From: Candidatus Bathyarchaeota archaeon
GTDB taxonomy: Archaea; Thermoproteota; Bathyarchaeia; TCS64
NCBI GenBank assembly: GCA_020346605.1
Contig: CP070784.1
Location: 1,959,465-2,007,303 of the forward strand
Direction: 5' to 3'
DNA: 47,839 nucleotides
The notes beneath the pieces were generated by a model. It was not told where the DNA came from and ran no database searches. It was given only the letters and a program-made list of their open reading frames with translations. Both the position numbers and the translations under genes were made by a program. Below, piece by piece: positions 24,746 through 33,376 of the stretch; the first letter of the stretch is position 1; every line of letters begins with the position of its first letter.

Positions 24746-25798
24746 ATGAGCAGTTCATCAAGCCTTGGATTCGGTGGCTTCCTTGTCGGACTGGGTGTGG
24801 GCTGGGTGGTCTTCCAGTACATCGAGTTCACGAGCAACCTCTTCTCGTGGATACTGATTCTAGTGGGGGTTAGCGTGATCGCCGGAGCGATATTTTCGCG
24901 CAGCCGCCCTAGGAACGACATCGGAGGCCTGGTGAGTGGCGTGATGGGAGGGCTGATACTCTCCCTGTTCATCACGTCAGGCTTCGGATTCTTCGGCGAC
25001 ATAACCCGGGGAGGCTTCTCCGGGGTTTACAGGTACAAGGACACGGAGTCCTTCAGCGGAGCCGTCACGGAGGACAGCGTCTACCTTGACGTGGCCAACT
25101 TCAACGGCCCAATCACTGTCTCGACCTGGAGCAGGGCCGAGTACAGCATCGACCTGACGATAGGCGCCAGGGTGGAAAGAGACCTCGACGACATAGTGGT
25201 CGATTTCTTTGATGGAGGGACGCCAGAACAGAAGAGGCTCACGCTGGAATACGACGTCGCGCCCACTGAAAGGTCAAAGTACGCCATAGAGGTCGAGGTC
25301 CATCTCCCCGCCGATGCCGTCATGGAGTTCGACCTGACCTCCAGCAACGGCGGGATCTACCTGACGGACGTGACCGGCAGCGTCCTGACGCTGACCACCT
25401 CCAACGGGGCCATCGAGTTCGACGACGTGTCGGCAGACAGGATAAACGGGGGAACCAGCAACGCACGCATCGAGGGCAGCGTCGAGGCGCCCGTGACCTA
25501 CCTCTCAACGAGCAACAGCAAGATATCCCTGACGCTCCCCTGCACTGTCACAGGCGACTACGTCCTGCTGACCAGCAACGGCGCCATCGACCTAGAGGTG
25601 TCCTCCTCGTCGAGCGTCGGATACGATCTGGACCTCTCAACCAGCAACGGAGAGGTGGACATCGACCTACCAGACCTCAGCTACAGGACGAACACGCGTA
25701 CAGTGAAGGTCGCCGAGACATCCGGTTTCGACTCGAAGGCCATTCAGATCACCATCGAGGGGAGCACCTCGAACAGTGGCATCAACGTTGACACTTGA
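24746..25798 (+). CDS. membrane-anchored DUF4097-type beta-repeat protein
   Basis: Three hydrophobic spans occupy about residues 8-26, 32-50 and 58-85. The rest (about 100-350) is a beta-strand repeat domain with recurring SNG motifs: TTSNGAIEF, STSNSKISL, LTSNGAIDLE, STSNGEVDI. This is the right-handed beta-helix-like pattern of DUF4097/DUF4098 proteins, usually on the outer face of the membrane and linked to stress or envelope sensing in bacteria. It lies 36 bases after the zinc-ribbon membrane protein gene, suggesting joint expression. Role in this organism is unknown. Confidence 0.85.
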   Translation: MSSSSSLGFGGFLVGLGVGWVVFQYIEFTSNLFSWILILVGVSVIAGAIFSRSRPRNDIGGLVSGVMGGLILSLFITSGFGFFGDITRGGFSGVYRYKDTESFSGAVTEDSVYLDVANFNGPITVSTWSRAEYSIDLTIGARVERDLDDIVVDFFDGGTPEQKRLTLEYDVAPTERSKYAIEVEVHLPADAVMEFDLTSSNGGIYLTDVTGSVLTLTTSNGAIEFDDVSADRINGGTSNARIEGSVEAPVTYLSTSNSKISLTLPCTVTGDYVLLTSNGAIDLEVSSSSSVGYDLDLSTSNGEVDIDLPDLSYRTNTRTVKVAETSGFDSKAIQITIEGSTSNSGINVDT

Positions 25799-26027
25799 TC
25801 CCAAGAGATACACAACACCCATTTTTCCTTTAAACAAGACTCACGCAGTCGTTGTATACGCCTGCGGAAGAAGAGAGCCACATGACCGGATCGTTCTCAA
25901 AGAGTGAGACCGCAGGCGCATTTACCGTGAAGGTTGACGGGCATATAAAGCATGAAGAAACAGAGTTATGAAGTAGGAGTCCATCCTTCTGGAAAGTCTT
26001 TTATCGTGATAGTCTCCCTTCGCGACC

Positions 26028-26492
26028 ATGCTGTACTTCTCTTACGGTTCCTTCCTCGACCAGGAGACGCTGATGAGGCACTGCCCCAGCGCGAGCTTCG
26101 TGACCAAAGCGGTGCTCCTGGACTTCGAGGTCCAGTTTAATTTCATGTCCAAAACCTACGAAGGCGGAGTGACCGGCGTCGAGCCAGCGGCCGGGAAGAG
26201 GGCGAGGGGGGTCGTTTACCACGTCCCGCCCGAGGAGATGGAGCACCTGGACACCGTCGAGGGCGTCCCGCAGGGCATCTACTACCGCCAGACGGTCACC
26301 GTCGTCGACGAGGACGGGAACCGGCTGGAGGCGGAGACCTACAGGACCACCGATCCGCAGGGGCCGTTCACCCCTACGAGGAGATACATAGGCCTCATGA
26401 TCAAGGGCGCGGAAGAGCACGGGCTAGACCCTGACTACATCAGGGAGCTGGAAGAGCTGCGCTCCAGGCAGGAGGAGTTACCTAGCGGATAG
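26028..26492 (+). CDS. gamma-glutamylcyclotransferase-like (YtfP/GGCT fold) protein
   Basis: The 154-residue protein starts with MLYFSYGSFLDQETLMRHC, the substrate-binding YGS motif of the GGCT fold, and has the catalytic-glutamate region LDTVEGVPQGIYYRQTV at about residues 74-90. Such enzymes release 5-oxoproline from gamma-glutamyl compounds or act on gamma-glutamylamines. A TATA-like CTTTTATC is centred exactly 27 bases before ATG 26028, so the mRNA should be leaderless. Confidence 0.88.
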   Translation: MLYFSYGSFLDQETLMRHCPSASFVTKAVLLDFEVQFNFMSKTYEGGVTGVEPAAGKRARGVVYHVPPEEMEHLDTVEGVPQGIYYRQTVTVVDEDGNRLEAETYRTTDPQGPFTPTRRYIGLMIKGAEEHGLDPDYIRELEELRSRQEELPSG

Positions 26493-26546
26493 CAGAGAGT
26501 ATCCCTTTTAACGGCCAACAGTCAGCTAGGAGTAGGTGTCACAGTC

Positions 26547-27746
26547 TTGTCTAAACTCTACAACCCCTATGAGAAGTTCGGCATCAGACGGGTGATCAAC
26601 GCCGCCACCAGCGTCACCACCCTGGGGGGCTCCACCCCTGACCCCGACGTCTTCGTTGCCATGGCCGACGCCGCGAAGTCCTTCGTGAGCATCGTGGAGC
26701 TCCAGAGATGGGCGGGGGAGCGCATCGCGGAGGCGACGGGGGCCGAGGCGGGTCTGCCGACGGCGAGCGCGTGCAACGGGCTGATGCTGGCTGTCGCCGC
26801 TTGCATCATGAGGGGGACCGAGCTGGAGGGACACGACCCCCTGGCAGGGAGGGGCTGGTCCCACATCGCCACGAGGCTTCCCCTTCGCACAGAGGGGCTT
26901 AAGACCGAGTTCCTAGTCCAGCGCGCCTGCCGGAACTCTTACGACTATGCCGTGGAGTGCGCCGGTGGCAGGTTCGTGGAGGTGGGGGGAGACGACGGCG
27001 CCACAGTTGAGGAGACGGCCGAGGCCTACGATCCGGAGAGGACCGCGGGGTACTACTTCACTGCCCGACAGGCCAGGAAGGGGCTCTTTATCGAGCAGGT
27101 GGTAGAGGCCGCCCACGGCAACGGCTGCCCCGTGGTAGTCGACGCCGCCGCGGAGAACCCACCGAAGAGGAAACTCAGGTACTACGTGGAGAGGGGGGCG
27201 GACCTGGTGAGCTACAGCGGCGGTAAGCACATCAAGGGGCCGAACAACTCGGGGCTCCTCGCCGGGAAGGCCGACCTCATCAGGCTCGCGCACCTCCAGG
27301 CCTACCCCTTCACCGGAATCGGTAGGGCGGCGAAGATGAGCAGAGAGACCATCGTCGGCCTCGTCAAGGCACTGGAGATCTACCTCGCCCACGACGAGGA
27401 GGCGACGTTCAGAGAGTGGGGGAGATGGGCCCGGTACTTCGCTGACGAGCTGGGAGGAATCCCGGGGGTCGAGGCCGGCGTGACATATCAGGTTGTGGTG
27501 GAGGACGGTGAGCCCATGGCGCCCTTCAGCTATCTAATCCTCGACGAGGGCAGGTGCGGGATGACGGGGAGGGAGCTGAGCAGGAGGCTGAGAGAGCGAG
27601 ACCTGCCCATCTGGACCTTGTGGGAGCCCGAGTTCCTCTTGGGGAAAGACTTCGAGGGGAAGCTCTGCATCAACCCCCAATACCTGCTGGACGGCGAGCA
27701 CGAGATCATCGTTGAGGCGGTTAAAGAGCAGCTGAAGGCTGCATGA
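26547..27746 (+). CDS. SelA-like PLP-dependent enzyme
   Basis: The 399-residue protein belongs to the selenocysteine-synthase-like branch of fold-type I PLP enzymes (which includes D-glucosaminate-6-phosphate ammonia-lyase). INAATSVTTLGGS near the N-terminus and SYSGGKHIKGPNNSG with PLP lysine K227 are the family signatures. No SECIS element or selenoprotein is visible nearby, so it is more likely a lyase or aldolase for a hydroxy- or amino-acid than true SelA. The start is TTG 26547; TATA-like CTTTTAACG lies about 38 bases upstream. Confidence 0.85.
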   Translation: MSKLYNPYEKFGIRRVINAATSVTTLGGSTPDPDVFVAMADAAKSFVSIVELQRWAGERIAEATGAEAGLPTASACNGLMLAVAACIMRGTELEGHDPLAGRGWSHIATRLPLRTEGLKTEFLVQRACRNSYDYAVECAGGRFVEVGGDDGATVEETAEAYDPERTAGYYFTARQARKGLFIEQVVEAAHGNGCPVVVDAAAENPPKRKLRYYVERGADLVSYSGGKHIKGPNNSGLLAGKADLIRLAHLQAYPFTGIGRAAKMSRETIVGLVKALEIYLAHDEEATFREWGRWARYFADELGGIPGVEAGVTYQVVVEDGEPMAPFSYLILDEGRCGMTGRELSRRLRERDLPIWTLWEPEFLLGKDFEGKLCINPQYLLDGEHEIIVEAVKEQLKAA

Positions 27747-27832
27747 GAGGAGCCGCTGCCCACGTAACTTTCAGTCTCATCCTACCTTTCCCTCCCATAC
27801 CCTTTTCAACAATTTTTCTTCATTATTTCAAC

Positions 27833-28828
27833 ATGGCTTGGAAGCAAGACCTGAAGGCAGATCCGACCAACTGGCTGCTTGAGCCTACCAACCCCAGCGT
27901 TCGGTTCTGGGCGCTCCAGGATCTGGAAGGCATGGAACTCGACCATCCCGAGGTGCAAGAGGCTCAAGACGCCGTCATGGAGTCTCCTCTGGTGAAGGTC
28001 ATCCTCGATGCCCAGCACCCCGAGGGGCACTGGATCAACAGGGAGGACATGTACCTCCCCAAGTACACGGCCACAACCCACTCCCTCCTCATCCTGGCGG
28101 AATTGGGAGCGAGGAGGACGCCTGCCGTCGAGCTGGGGCTGGAGCATATCTTCGAGGTTCAGAGGGACTCGGGTCACATCTTGACTAGTATTCCGAAGAC
28201 TGCCAAGGGGAAGGCGAGCGACGTCAAGGACGGATGCTGCATCGACGCCAACGTCCTCTACTACATGGTCTACTTCGGCTACCTAGAAGACCCACGCGTC
28301 GGCAGGCTCCTCGATTTCATTGTGGACTACCACTCCATGGAGGAAGCCGGGTGGAAGTGCCGGGCGTTCCCCATCAACCCGGACGCCGTCTTCCCCGTGA
28401 ACTGCTACATGGGGGCGGCGAAAGTCGTGAAGGCCCTCTCGATGATCCCCCCCGAGAAGAGGTCGAGGAAGATCGAGGCGATTATCGACAGGGAGGTGGA
28501 GAACATCCTTGAGAACGGCGTCTACAGGTACCTGAGGAACCCTGACGGTAGCCGCAAGGACAAGGCCGGCTGGAAACGGTTCGGCTTCCCCCTGTTCTAC
28601 CAGTCCGACGCCCTGGAGGTGCTGGACGCCCTCACGAGGTTGGGGGTGCGGGACGATCGCATGGAGGACGCCCTGAGCTTGGTCAAGGATGTCCAGGGGC
28701 CCGACGGTAGGTGGCTGCTGAAGCACACCTTCAACGGCAAGATGTGGGCGGACATCGACGAGAAGCACAAGCCATCCAAGTGGATAACACTAAGGGCCAT
28801 GAGGGTGCTGAAACGATACTACAGTTAA
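27833..28828 (+). CDS. prenyltransferase/squalene-cyclase-like repeat protein
   Basis: The 331-residue protein consists of alpha-alpha repeats like those of terpene cyclases and prenyltransferases. It shows regular QxxxGHW-type turns, for example DAQHPEGHWINRED, EVQRDSGHILT and DVQGPDGRWLLKHT. No catalytic DxDD motif of cyclases is seen, so it is probably a scaffold or a divergent hydrolase; database relatives are sometimes wrongly called nitrogen fixation proteins. ATG 27833 matches the common start MAWKQDL-type N-terminus. A 14-base CG palindrome begins 8 bases after the stop. Confidence 0.8.
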   Translation: MAWKQDLKADPTNWLLEPTNPSVRFWALQDLEGMELDHPEVQEAQDAVMESPLVKVILDAQHPEGHWINREDMYLPKYTATTHSLLILAELGARRTPAVELGLEHIFEVQRDSGHILTSIPKTAKGKASDVKDGCCIDANVLYYMVYFGYLEDPRVGRLLDFIVDYHSMEEAGWKCRAFPINPDAVFPVNCYMGAAKVVKALSMIPPEKRSRKIEAIIDREVENILENGVYRYLRNPDGSRKDKAGWKRFGFPLFYQSDALEVLDALTRLGVRDDRMEDALSLVKDVQGPDGRWLLKHTFNGKMWADIDEKHKPSKWITLRAMRVLKRYYS

Positions 28829-28835
28829 ATCTGCG

Positions 28836-28849
28836 CGCGCGATCGCGCG
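28836..28849. repeat. 14-base alternating CG palindrome
   Basis: CGCGCGATCGCGCG is perfectly palindromic and lies between the stop at 28828 and the TATA-like TTAAATAT (28852-28859) of the next gene. It is one of several alternating GC tracts in spacers of this window. Confidence 0.6.
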
Positions 28850-28880
28850 GGTTAAATATGTCTTTTTTATAGGACAGTCC

Positions 28881-29429
28881 ATGATACCGCTGACATCGGA
28901 TCGTCTCATCCTCAGGGATTTCACGGTGGACGATTACAAGGCCGTGCACAGTTATACTTCAGATCCGGAGGTGGTGAGATACATGCCGTGGGTGCTCTTC
29001 ACGGAGGAGGAGACCCACAAATATGTTCAGAATAAGGTGGCTAGACAGAGCGTATCTCCCCGCGATGGTTACGAACTGGCTATAACCCTGAAGGACGATG
29101 GTACCGTGATCGGCGAATGCTACATCAGTAGGAAAGGTCCGAACTCTGAGGGAGACATCAGTTTTGTACTCAACCGAAATTACTGGAGAAAGGGATTCGC
29201 CACTGAGGTGACTCAGATCCTCTTGGCTTTTGGATTCAAGGATCTGCGCCTTCACAGGATCACCGCTACATGTGACCCCCAGAATGTGGCGTCATCAAGG
29301 GTTCTAGAGAAGAACGGAATGAGGCTAGAAGGCCACTTCAGAGAACCTAAACTCATGAGGGGTAAATGGCGGGATTCACTGTTTTACGCTATCATCGACC
29401 ACGAATGGTCAAAATTGGACAAGGAGTAA
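28881..29429 (+). CDS. GNAT acetyltransferase, RimJ/RimL type
   Basis: The 182-residue protein has the RimL-like N-terminus LTSDRLILRDFTVDDYKAV, the acetyl-CoA-binding segment YWRKGFATEV and NVASSRVLEKNGMRLEGHFRE, typical of N-acetyltransferases acting on protein N-termini or antibiotics. TATA-like TTAAATAT is centred 26 bases before ATG 28881. Substrate cannot be inferred. Confidence 0.92.
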   Translation: MIPLTSDRLILRDFTVDDYKAVHSYTSDPEVVRYMPWVLFTEEETHKYVQNKVARQSVSPRDGYELAITLKDDGTVIGECYISRKGPNSEGDISFVLNRNYWRKGFATEVTQILLAFGFKDLRLHRITATCDPQNVASSRVLEKNGMRLEGHFREPKLMRGKWRDSLFYAIIDHEWSKLDKE

Positions 29430-29508
29430 TTAAATCAATCGCGCATATCTTGCCCGTGCGCGTGCACATCATAATGATTTATAGAGGCCTTGTGTAGACC
29501 CTCTTGAT

Positions 29509-30030
29509 ATGTACGTAGTTCTTGGTTCCACCAGCCCTGTAAAGGTGAACGCCACAAAGGAGGCATTCATGACCTACTTCGACGACGTCGATGTGAAAGC
29601 GCTCTCGATAGCCTCAGGCGTGAAAGCATTCCCGACATCTGATGAGGAGACCCTCCGGGGAGCCCTAAACCGGGCGGAGAAAGCACGCACCCTTGAGCCA
29701 GAGGCGGATTTCTCAATCGGGATCGAGGGCGGACTGGTCAAGCTGGAGAGCTACGTACTCGTCCACCAAGTGGCCGTGGTGATGAAAGGCGACGTCAAGG
29801 GGATCGGTATTTCTCAAGGCTATGTCGCCCCCGACCGACTGATCAGGCAGCTGGACATGGGAACAGATGGGAGCAGGAGGATAATCGACGACTACTTCGG
29901 CGTAGATGAGGTTCTGTCGAAGGAGGGTGTAATCGGCATCATGACGAACGGCGCGCTGACGAGGACGGAGGCCTCGAGGGACGCTGTGATCTGCGCCCTC
30001 ACGAGGTTCGTCAATCCCAATTATTATTGA
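29509..30030 (+). CDS. inosine/xanthosine triphosphatase, YjjX/DUF84 family
   Basis: The 173-residue protein removes non-canonical purine triphosphates (ITP, XTP). Signatures: GSTSPVKVNATKEAF for the nucleotide-binding loop at about 6-20, GIEGGL at about 72-77, and the C-terminal VDEVLSKEGVIGIMTNGALTR spread over about 130-155. TATA-like TTTATAG is centred 28 bases before ATG 29509. An alternating GC tract begins about 20 bases after the stop. Confidence 0.9.
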   Translation: MYVVLGSTSPVKVNATKEAFMTYFDDVDVKALSIASGVKAFPTSDEETLRGALNRAEKARTLEPEADFSIGIEGGLVKLESYVLVHQVAVVMKGDVKGIGISQGYVAPDRLIRQLDMGTDGSRRIIDDYFGVDEVLSKEGVIGIMTNGALTRTEASRDAVICALTRFVNPNYY

Positions 30031-30112
30031 GAAAGCCTGTGCGCCCACAGCGCGCGCACTCCCTTCGAAGAAATGGGAATTGTAGGCGAACTGTGATGGT
30101 CATAGACCCTTT

Positions 30113-30445
30113 CTACTTCGGAATTACCGCCACAAGCTCTATCTCGACGGCCTTCCCCGGGCCCATGTATGCCTGGACGCAGGTGCGGGATGGCCTGTTC
30201 TTCCCGAATGCCTCGGCCCAGATGGGGTTCAGGTGCTTGGGCCTGTCCTCGATGTCGGCGAGATAAACCGTCGCCTTCACCACGTGCTCCATGGAGGTCC
30301 CGGCCTCACTGAGGAAGCCCCCCAGCCTGGCGAGGGCGCTCTTTATCTGTGTTTCGACGTCATCTCCCTCGCCAGTCATCCCCGATGTGAAGACTAGGTC
30401 GCCGACGATCGTGGCGCCCCTGATCCGCTTTATGGACAAACACAT
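30113..30445 (-). CDS. RidA family (YjgF/UK114) protein
   Basis: RidA proteins hydrolyse reactive enamines and imines made by PLP enzymes. The 110-residue protein has GDLVFTSGMTG, ATVYLADIED, the substrate-binding arginine in SRTCVQA and the glutamate in VEIELVAV. The usual GPYSQA segment near the N-terminus is missing, so it belongs to a variant subfamily or has a shortened start. It may deal with by-products of the PLP enzymes nearby, but no operon links them. Confidence 0.88.
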   Translation of the reverse strand: MCLSIKRIRGATIVGDLVFTSGMTGEGDDVETQIKSALARLGGFLSEAGTSMEHVVKATVYLADIEDRPKHLNPIWAEAFGKNRPSRTCVQAYMGPGKAVEIELVAVIPK

Positions 30446-30510
30446 CTCCTCCGTTACGACGTATCGAGAGAACGTGAAAGTTGGCTTTAAAGAGTGCCCC
30501 GTCGTCTGCG

Positions 30511-30525
30511 TTTTTTTAAAAAAAA
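30511..30525 (-). terminator. A/T palindrome terminator after TIGR04076 pair
   Basis: T7A8 on the plus strand gives an eight-T run on the minus strand 37 bases after the stop of the second TIGR04076 gene, a probable terminator of that operon. Confidence 0.5.
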
Positions 30526-30561
30526 TGAAGAAAATGTTGTGCCTAGGCCCTGTTACGGGTG

Positions 30562-30882
30562 TCAGTCCACCAGCGTCTCCAACTTAAAGGAGACAGGCCT
30601 CACGCCGTCGGTGCAGCAGGCTATCATCTCCTTTTTCTCGGTGGTGTAGCTCCCACCCCAGTGGAGTATCCCGATCTTCCTGAAGATGTCGTGCCACGCC
30701 TGTGGGCAGAACCCCTCGGGCATCCTGTTGTCGGTGTCGATGACGTACTCCTGCCCCTCCTGGAAAGCGGTGCAGATCTCGTAGGGCCTGCCGGAGCTTG
30801 GGTTGACGGGGACGTCCCCGTCGAACACGTACGACGGGTCCACCCGCTTCAAGACGGTGATCCTCAGCCTGTTCCTGGGCAC
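30562..30882 (-). CDS. TIGR04076 family protein, second copy
   Basis: The 106-residue protein starts with GTG 30882, preceded by GGGAGAG, 17 bases after the stop of the first copy. Shared blocks with that copy: LRITVLKRVDPS, FDGDVP, ICTAFQEGQEYVI, PEGFCPQAWHDI and MIACCTDGVRPVSFKLE. Cysteines in EGFC and ACCTDG are conserved between copies and may bind a metal or be redox-active. The family has no known function. Frame is open upstream but those residues read through the other gene and are not family-like. Confidence 0.85.
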   Translation of the reverse strand: MPRNRLRITVLKRVDPSYVFDGDVPVNPSSGRPYEICTAFQEGQEYVIDTDNRMPEGFCPQAWHDIFRKIGILHWGGSYTTEKKEMIACCTDGVRPVSFKLETLVD

Positions 30883-30899
30883 TCCCGCTCTCTCTCCCG

Positions 30900-31223
30900 T
30901 TAGTCCGCGATTCGCTGCATCTTGAAGGAGACGGGTCGGATGCCGTCTGTGCAGCAGGTGATCATCGTCCCCTCCTCGGCCCACGGGAAGTCTCCGCCGA
31001 ACTGGAGGACGGAAAGGTCTTTGTACACGTCCCTCCAGGCCCAGCCGCAGAAGCCCTCGGGCTTGTTGCCGTCCGCCTCGACGATGAACTCCTGATCATC
31101 CTGGAAGGCGGTGCAGACCTCGAACTTCCTGTCCGTGCCGGGCACGTTGGGGACGTCACCGTCGAAGATCACAGACGGGTCCACCCTCTTCAGGACGGTT
31201 ATCTTCACTTTCGATCTCGGCAT
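30900..31223 (-). CDS. TIGR04076 family protein, first copy
   Basis: The 107-residue protein (MPRSKVKITVLKRVDPS) is the promoter-proximal copy of a tandem pair. Blocks VCTAFQDDQEFIV, PEGFCGWAWRDV and MITCCTDGIRPVSFKMQ align along the full length with the second copy, so the pair arose by duplication; divergence is enough that the duplication is not recent. Function unknown; the CCTDG and GFC cysteines are the obvious candidates for an active or metal site. Co-expressed with the second copy. Confidence 0.88.
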   Translation of the reverse strand: MPRSKVKITVLKRVDPSVIFDGDVPNVPGTDRKFEVCTAFQDDQEFIVEADGNKPEGFCGWAWRDVYKDLSVLQFGGDFPWAEEGTMITCCTDGIRPVSFKMQRIAD

Positions 31224-31548
31224 TTCAGATTACCGTAAATACCTCAACTTTTATCGTCATAAGTCTTTTCGAAAGGGAGATGCGGTTCCTGAGGGGTCGT
31301 CGCCAGCGTAAACAGGACCATTATGGGGTTAAGTTTGGGTTTATATTTAACGGCGCGCGCGAGGGGAAGAAGGGCGTGATCTTCGAGGAATTACCTTTGG
31401 AATAGGTCTGCGCGCGCGGGGATGCGCGACGACGACGGAAAACCCTTGGAGACCATCGAGGAGCAGGCGGAGCAGACCCATGTTAACATAGAGAGAACTC
31501 GGCCGTGGGCACGCGCGGGCCAGCTGGCACAGAATAGTAGTCGATCCA
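31224..31548. other. spacer with several alternating GC tracts
   Basis: Between the TIGR04076 promoter and the ferritin-like gene's 3' end. GCGCGCGCG occurs at 31353-31361 and again at 31410-31418, with shorter tracts at 31424 and 31512. A TTTATATTTAA stretch at about 31340-31350 looks like a promoter box, but the only frame after it (50 codons from 31422) has no protein-like features. Confidence 0.4.
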
Positions 31549-31728
31549 CTACTCCTTTCCCTTTTTCTCCCTAAACTTCCTGGTTCTGCGGTATCTCTCC
31601 TCGGCGAACCCTAGTCCCCTCATGACGACGGTGAAGTCTCTGGGATCGAATCTGAAGAACGCCTTCTGGGAGAGCTTCCTGAGAGTCTCAATGTGGCGCC
31701 GCTCGTCGTCCCTGAGCTTATTCACCAT
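31549..31728 (-). pseudogene. C-terminal part of ferritin-like protein after in-frame stop
   Basis: This 59-codon stretch begins with ATG 31728 and is in the same frame as the gene ending at 31741; only the TAA at 31741-31743 and four sense codons separate them. It carries the final ferritin-like helix with the metal motif DERRHIETL (ExxH). Without it the upstream protein lacks its last iron ligands. Whether it is translated by re-initiation, read-through or not at all cannot be told. Confidence 0.6.
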
Positions 31729-31740
31729 CTCGCTGAGGGC

Positions 31741-32091
31741 TTAGTTCTCCCTTATCCAGACGTTCCCTAGTATCTTGTTCGCTCTCTCTGTGGACCCCTC
31801 CTCCAGCTCCAAGTGCCTCTCGATGCCCTCGTGGAGCGGTGGCTTGTCATCGGACAGGACCTCCTCCCCCTCGAGGATATCGATCGCAGCCTGGCAGATG
31901 GAGACGTGCTTCCTCGAGTCCAAGGCGATCATGTCGACTAGGTGCCTCACAGGCCTATTGCCGATCGTTGGCACCGTCTCGTTGTAGAGTGCGATCAGCT
32001 GCCCCTCGACTTTCAATTGTTCCCTAAGGAGGCCTAACACCTCCTCCTTCTCTCTCTCCTCCCTTTCCCTTATCTGATCCATGGCGCTCAT
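31741..32091 (-). CDS. ferritin-like (rubrerythrin-type) protein, truncated by TAA
   Basis: The 116-residue part holds three helices of a four-helix bundle: helix 1 with KVEGQLIALYNE, helix 2 with MIALDSRKHVSIC (D-x-x-H type ligands) and helix 3 with RHLELEEGSTERA. It ends NVWIREN then TAA, and the same frame continues as ALSEMVNKLRDDERRH, the expected fourth helix. Ferritin-like proteins of this sort bind two iron atoms and act in peroxide or iron handling. ATG 32091 follows an AT-rich GTTATTTTTT box. Either a recent nonsense mutation or a sequencing error is the simplest explanation. Confidence 0.75.
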   Translation of the reverse strand: MSAMDQIREREEREKEEVLGLLREQLKVEGQLIALYNETVPTIGNRPVRHLVDMIALDSRKHVSICQAAIDILEGEEVLSDDKPPLHEGIERHLELEEGSTERANKILGNVWIREN

Positions 32092-32271
32092 TGGACATTC
32101 ACGCGAAAAAATAACACTGTAGACAATAAATCTTCTCTAGATCTTTTCTTTCATCACTCACGGAGCCCTACTCACACCTTTCCTGTATCAAAAACATCCT
32201 ACGAGTTGCCTCGACGACACCCGTCCATAAAAAGATAATAAAGGGACGCTGTCATAGGGAACCGAATCGCT

Positions 32272-33318
32272 ATGACTCCTCAGAGACACCGTTTCGGCCC
32301 CGTGACGTTGGCGAATACGACCTCCTCCGCCGATCTTAGGGGGCTTCTAGACGACCCCTGGTTCAAATCTGAGACGATCATAGTCAAACCGAACTGGGTG
32401 GAGACGAAGCCCGCCCTGTTCACCGACTGCGAGACGCTGCGTATACTCCTCGAGTCGCTGGACTCGAAGGTGGTCGTCGTCGAGGGCCACCAGATCGGGC
32501 GATCGATGAAAGAGCTCCCCGAGGGGATGTCCTTCACCCTGGAGGGCAAGGAGAGGAACTGGCTCTGGCTGATGAGGGGGGGCTGGAGCTGGCTCGAGAG
32601 GAATCCGGGCTGGGGCTGGTTCAGGGACGGTGGACACTGGGACCAGATCCAGAGGGAGGAGGAGCTGTTCCTCGACTGCCAAGGCTTCACCGACCTCTTC
32701 CGGGAGATGGATGTGGAGTACGTAAACGTCACGGACGAGATCTGGTCCGGGCGGACCGTCGACCCAGCGGTTATCAAGGGCGCCGTGGAGTCTAGGTTCA
32801 AGCCCGTCTCCGAAGAGAGGCTATACGGCTACGTCCCCAGGAGGCTCTACGAGCTAAGGGGGGCCACCCTCATCAGCTTCGCCAAGGTGAAGCAGTACGC
32901 GACGTTCTCCATGAAGAACCTCTTCGGTCTCATCCCCGACCCCCTCAGGGCGTGGTGGCACGGGCCCAAGAACAGCAGGTTCGACGACAGCGTCATCGGG
33001 ATCAACAAGGTCTACACAGCCCTTTTCAACGTATACGGGGTCTGCGAGGCGCTGAGGAGGACGGCGATACTAAACCCCGAGGGGGAGGTCGAGGTACCGG
33101 GCTTCAGGTACGACGTCGCCGAGGGCCTCGGCATGGTCGCCCTCGGGAGGCATCTGGTCTCTCTGGACGCGATTGTCTGTGCCCTCGCAGGTTTCGAGTT
33201 CAAGGACGCCTCATACTTGGAGGGGGCCGGAGAGGAGTTCGGGGCCTACAACATGGAAGTCGTCGAGGAGGCAATGAGCAAGGCCTCCGAGTGGTTCCCA
33301 GGGATGAGGGAAAAATAA
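32272..33318 (+). CDS. DUF362 domain protein
   Basis: The 348-residue protein shows the DUF362 pattern: ETIIVKPNWVETKPALFT near the N-terminus, ISFAKVKQYATFSMKNLFG in the middle and LVSLDAIVCALAGFEF near the end. The domain is often attached to ferredoxins, but no cysteine cluster is present here. An unusual Trp-rich insertion occurs at about 98-125 (RNWLWLMRGGWSW, NPGWGWF). Function unknown. AT-rich GATAATAAAG lies about 34 bases before the ATG. Confidence 0.82.
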   Translation: MTPQRHRFGPVTLANTTSSADLRGLLDDPWFKSETIIVKPNWVETKPALFTDCETLRILLESLDSKVVVVEGHQIGRSMKELPEGMSFTLEGKERNWLWLMRGGWSWLERNPGWGWFRDGGHWDQIQREEELFLDCQGFTDLFREMDVEYVNVTDEIWSGRTVDPAVIKGAVESRFKPVSEERLYGYVPRRLYELRGATLISFAKVKQYATFSMKNLFGLIPDPLRAWWHGPKNSRFDDSVIGINKVYTALFNVYGVCEALRRTAILNPEGEVEVPGFRYDVAEGLGMVALGRHLVSLDAIVCALAGFEFKDASYLEGAGEEFGAYNMEVVEEAMSKASEWFPGMREK

Positions 33319-33376
33319 ATCCAAAAAAACGTTCCAATGGTATGGAGATGAACTATTTTCAATCACCTAGGAAACG

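Noticed and set aside
25952..26140. 62-codon frame after a CATATAAAG box
   Set aside because: It runs into the gamma-glutamylcyclotransferase gene in another frame; the latter has its own TATA box at exact leaderless distance.
26547..27746. True selenocysteine synthase SelA
   Set aside because: The PLP fold is SelA-like, but no other selenocysteine machinery is visible and many SelA-like proteins are lyases or aldolases.
31422..31574. 50-codon rightward frame in the GC-tract spacer
   Set aside because: It overlaps the ferritin-like 3' part on the opposite strand and has no protein-like pattern.
31741..31743. Pyrrolysine or selenocysteine recoding at the ferritin-like stop
   Set aside because: The stop is TAA; pyrrolysine uses TAG and selenocysteine TGA with a SECIS element.
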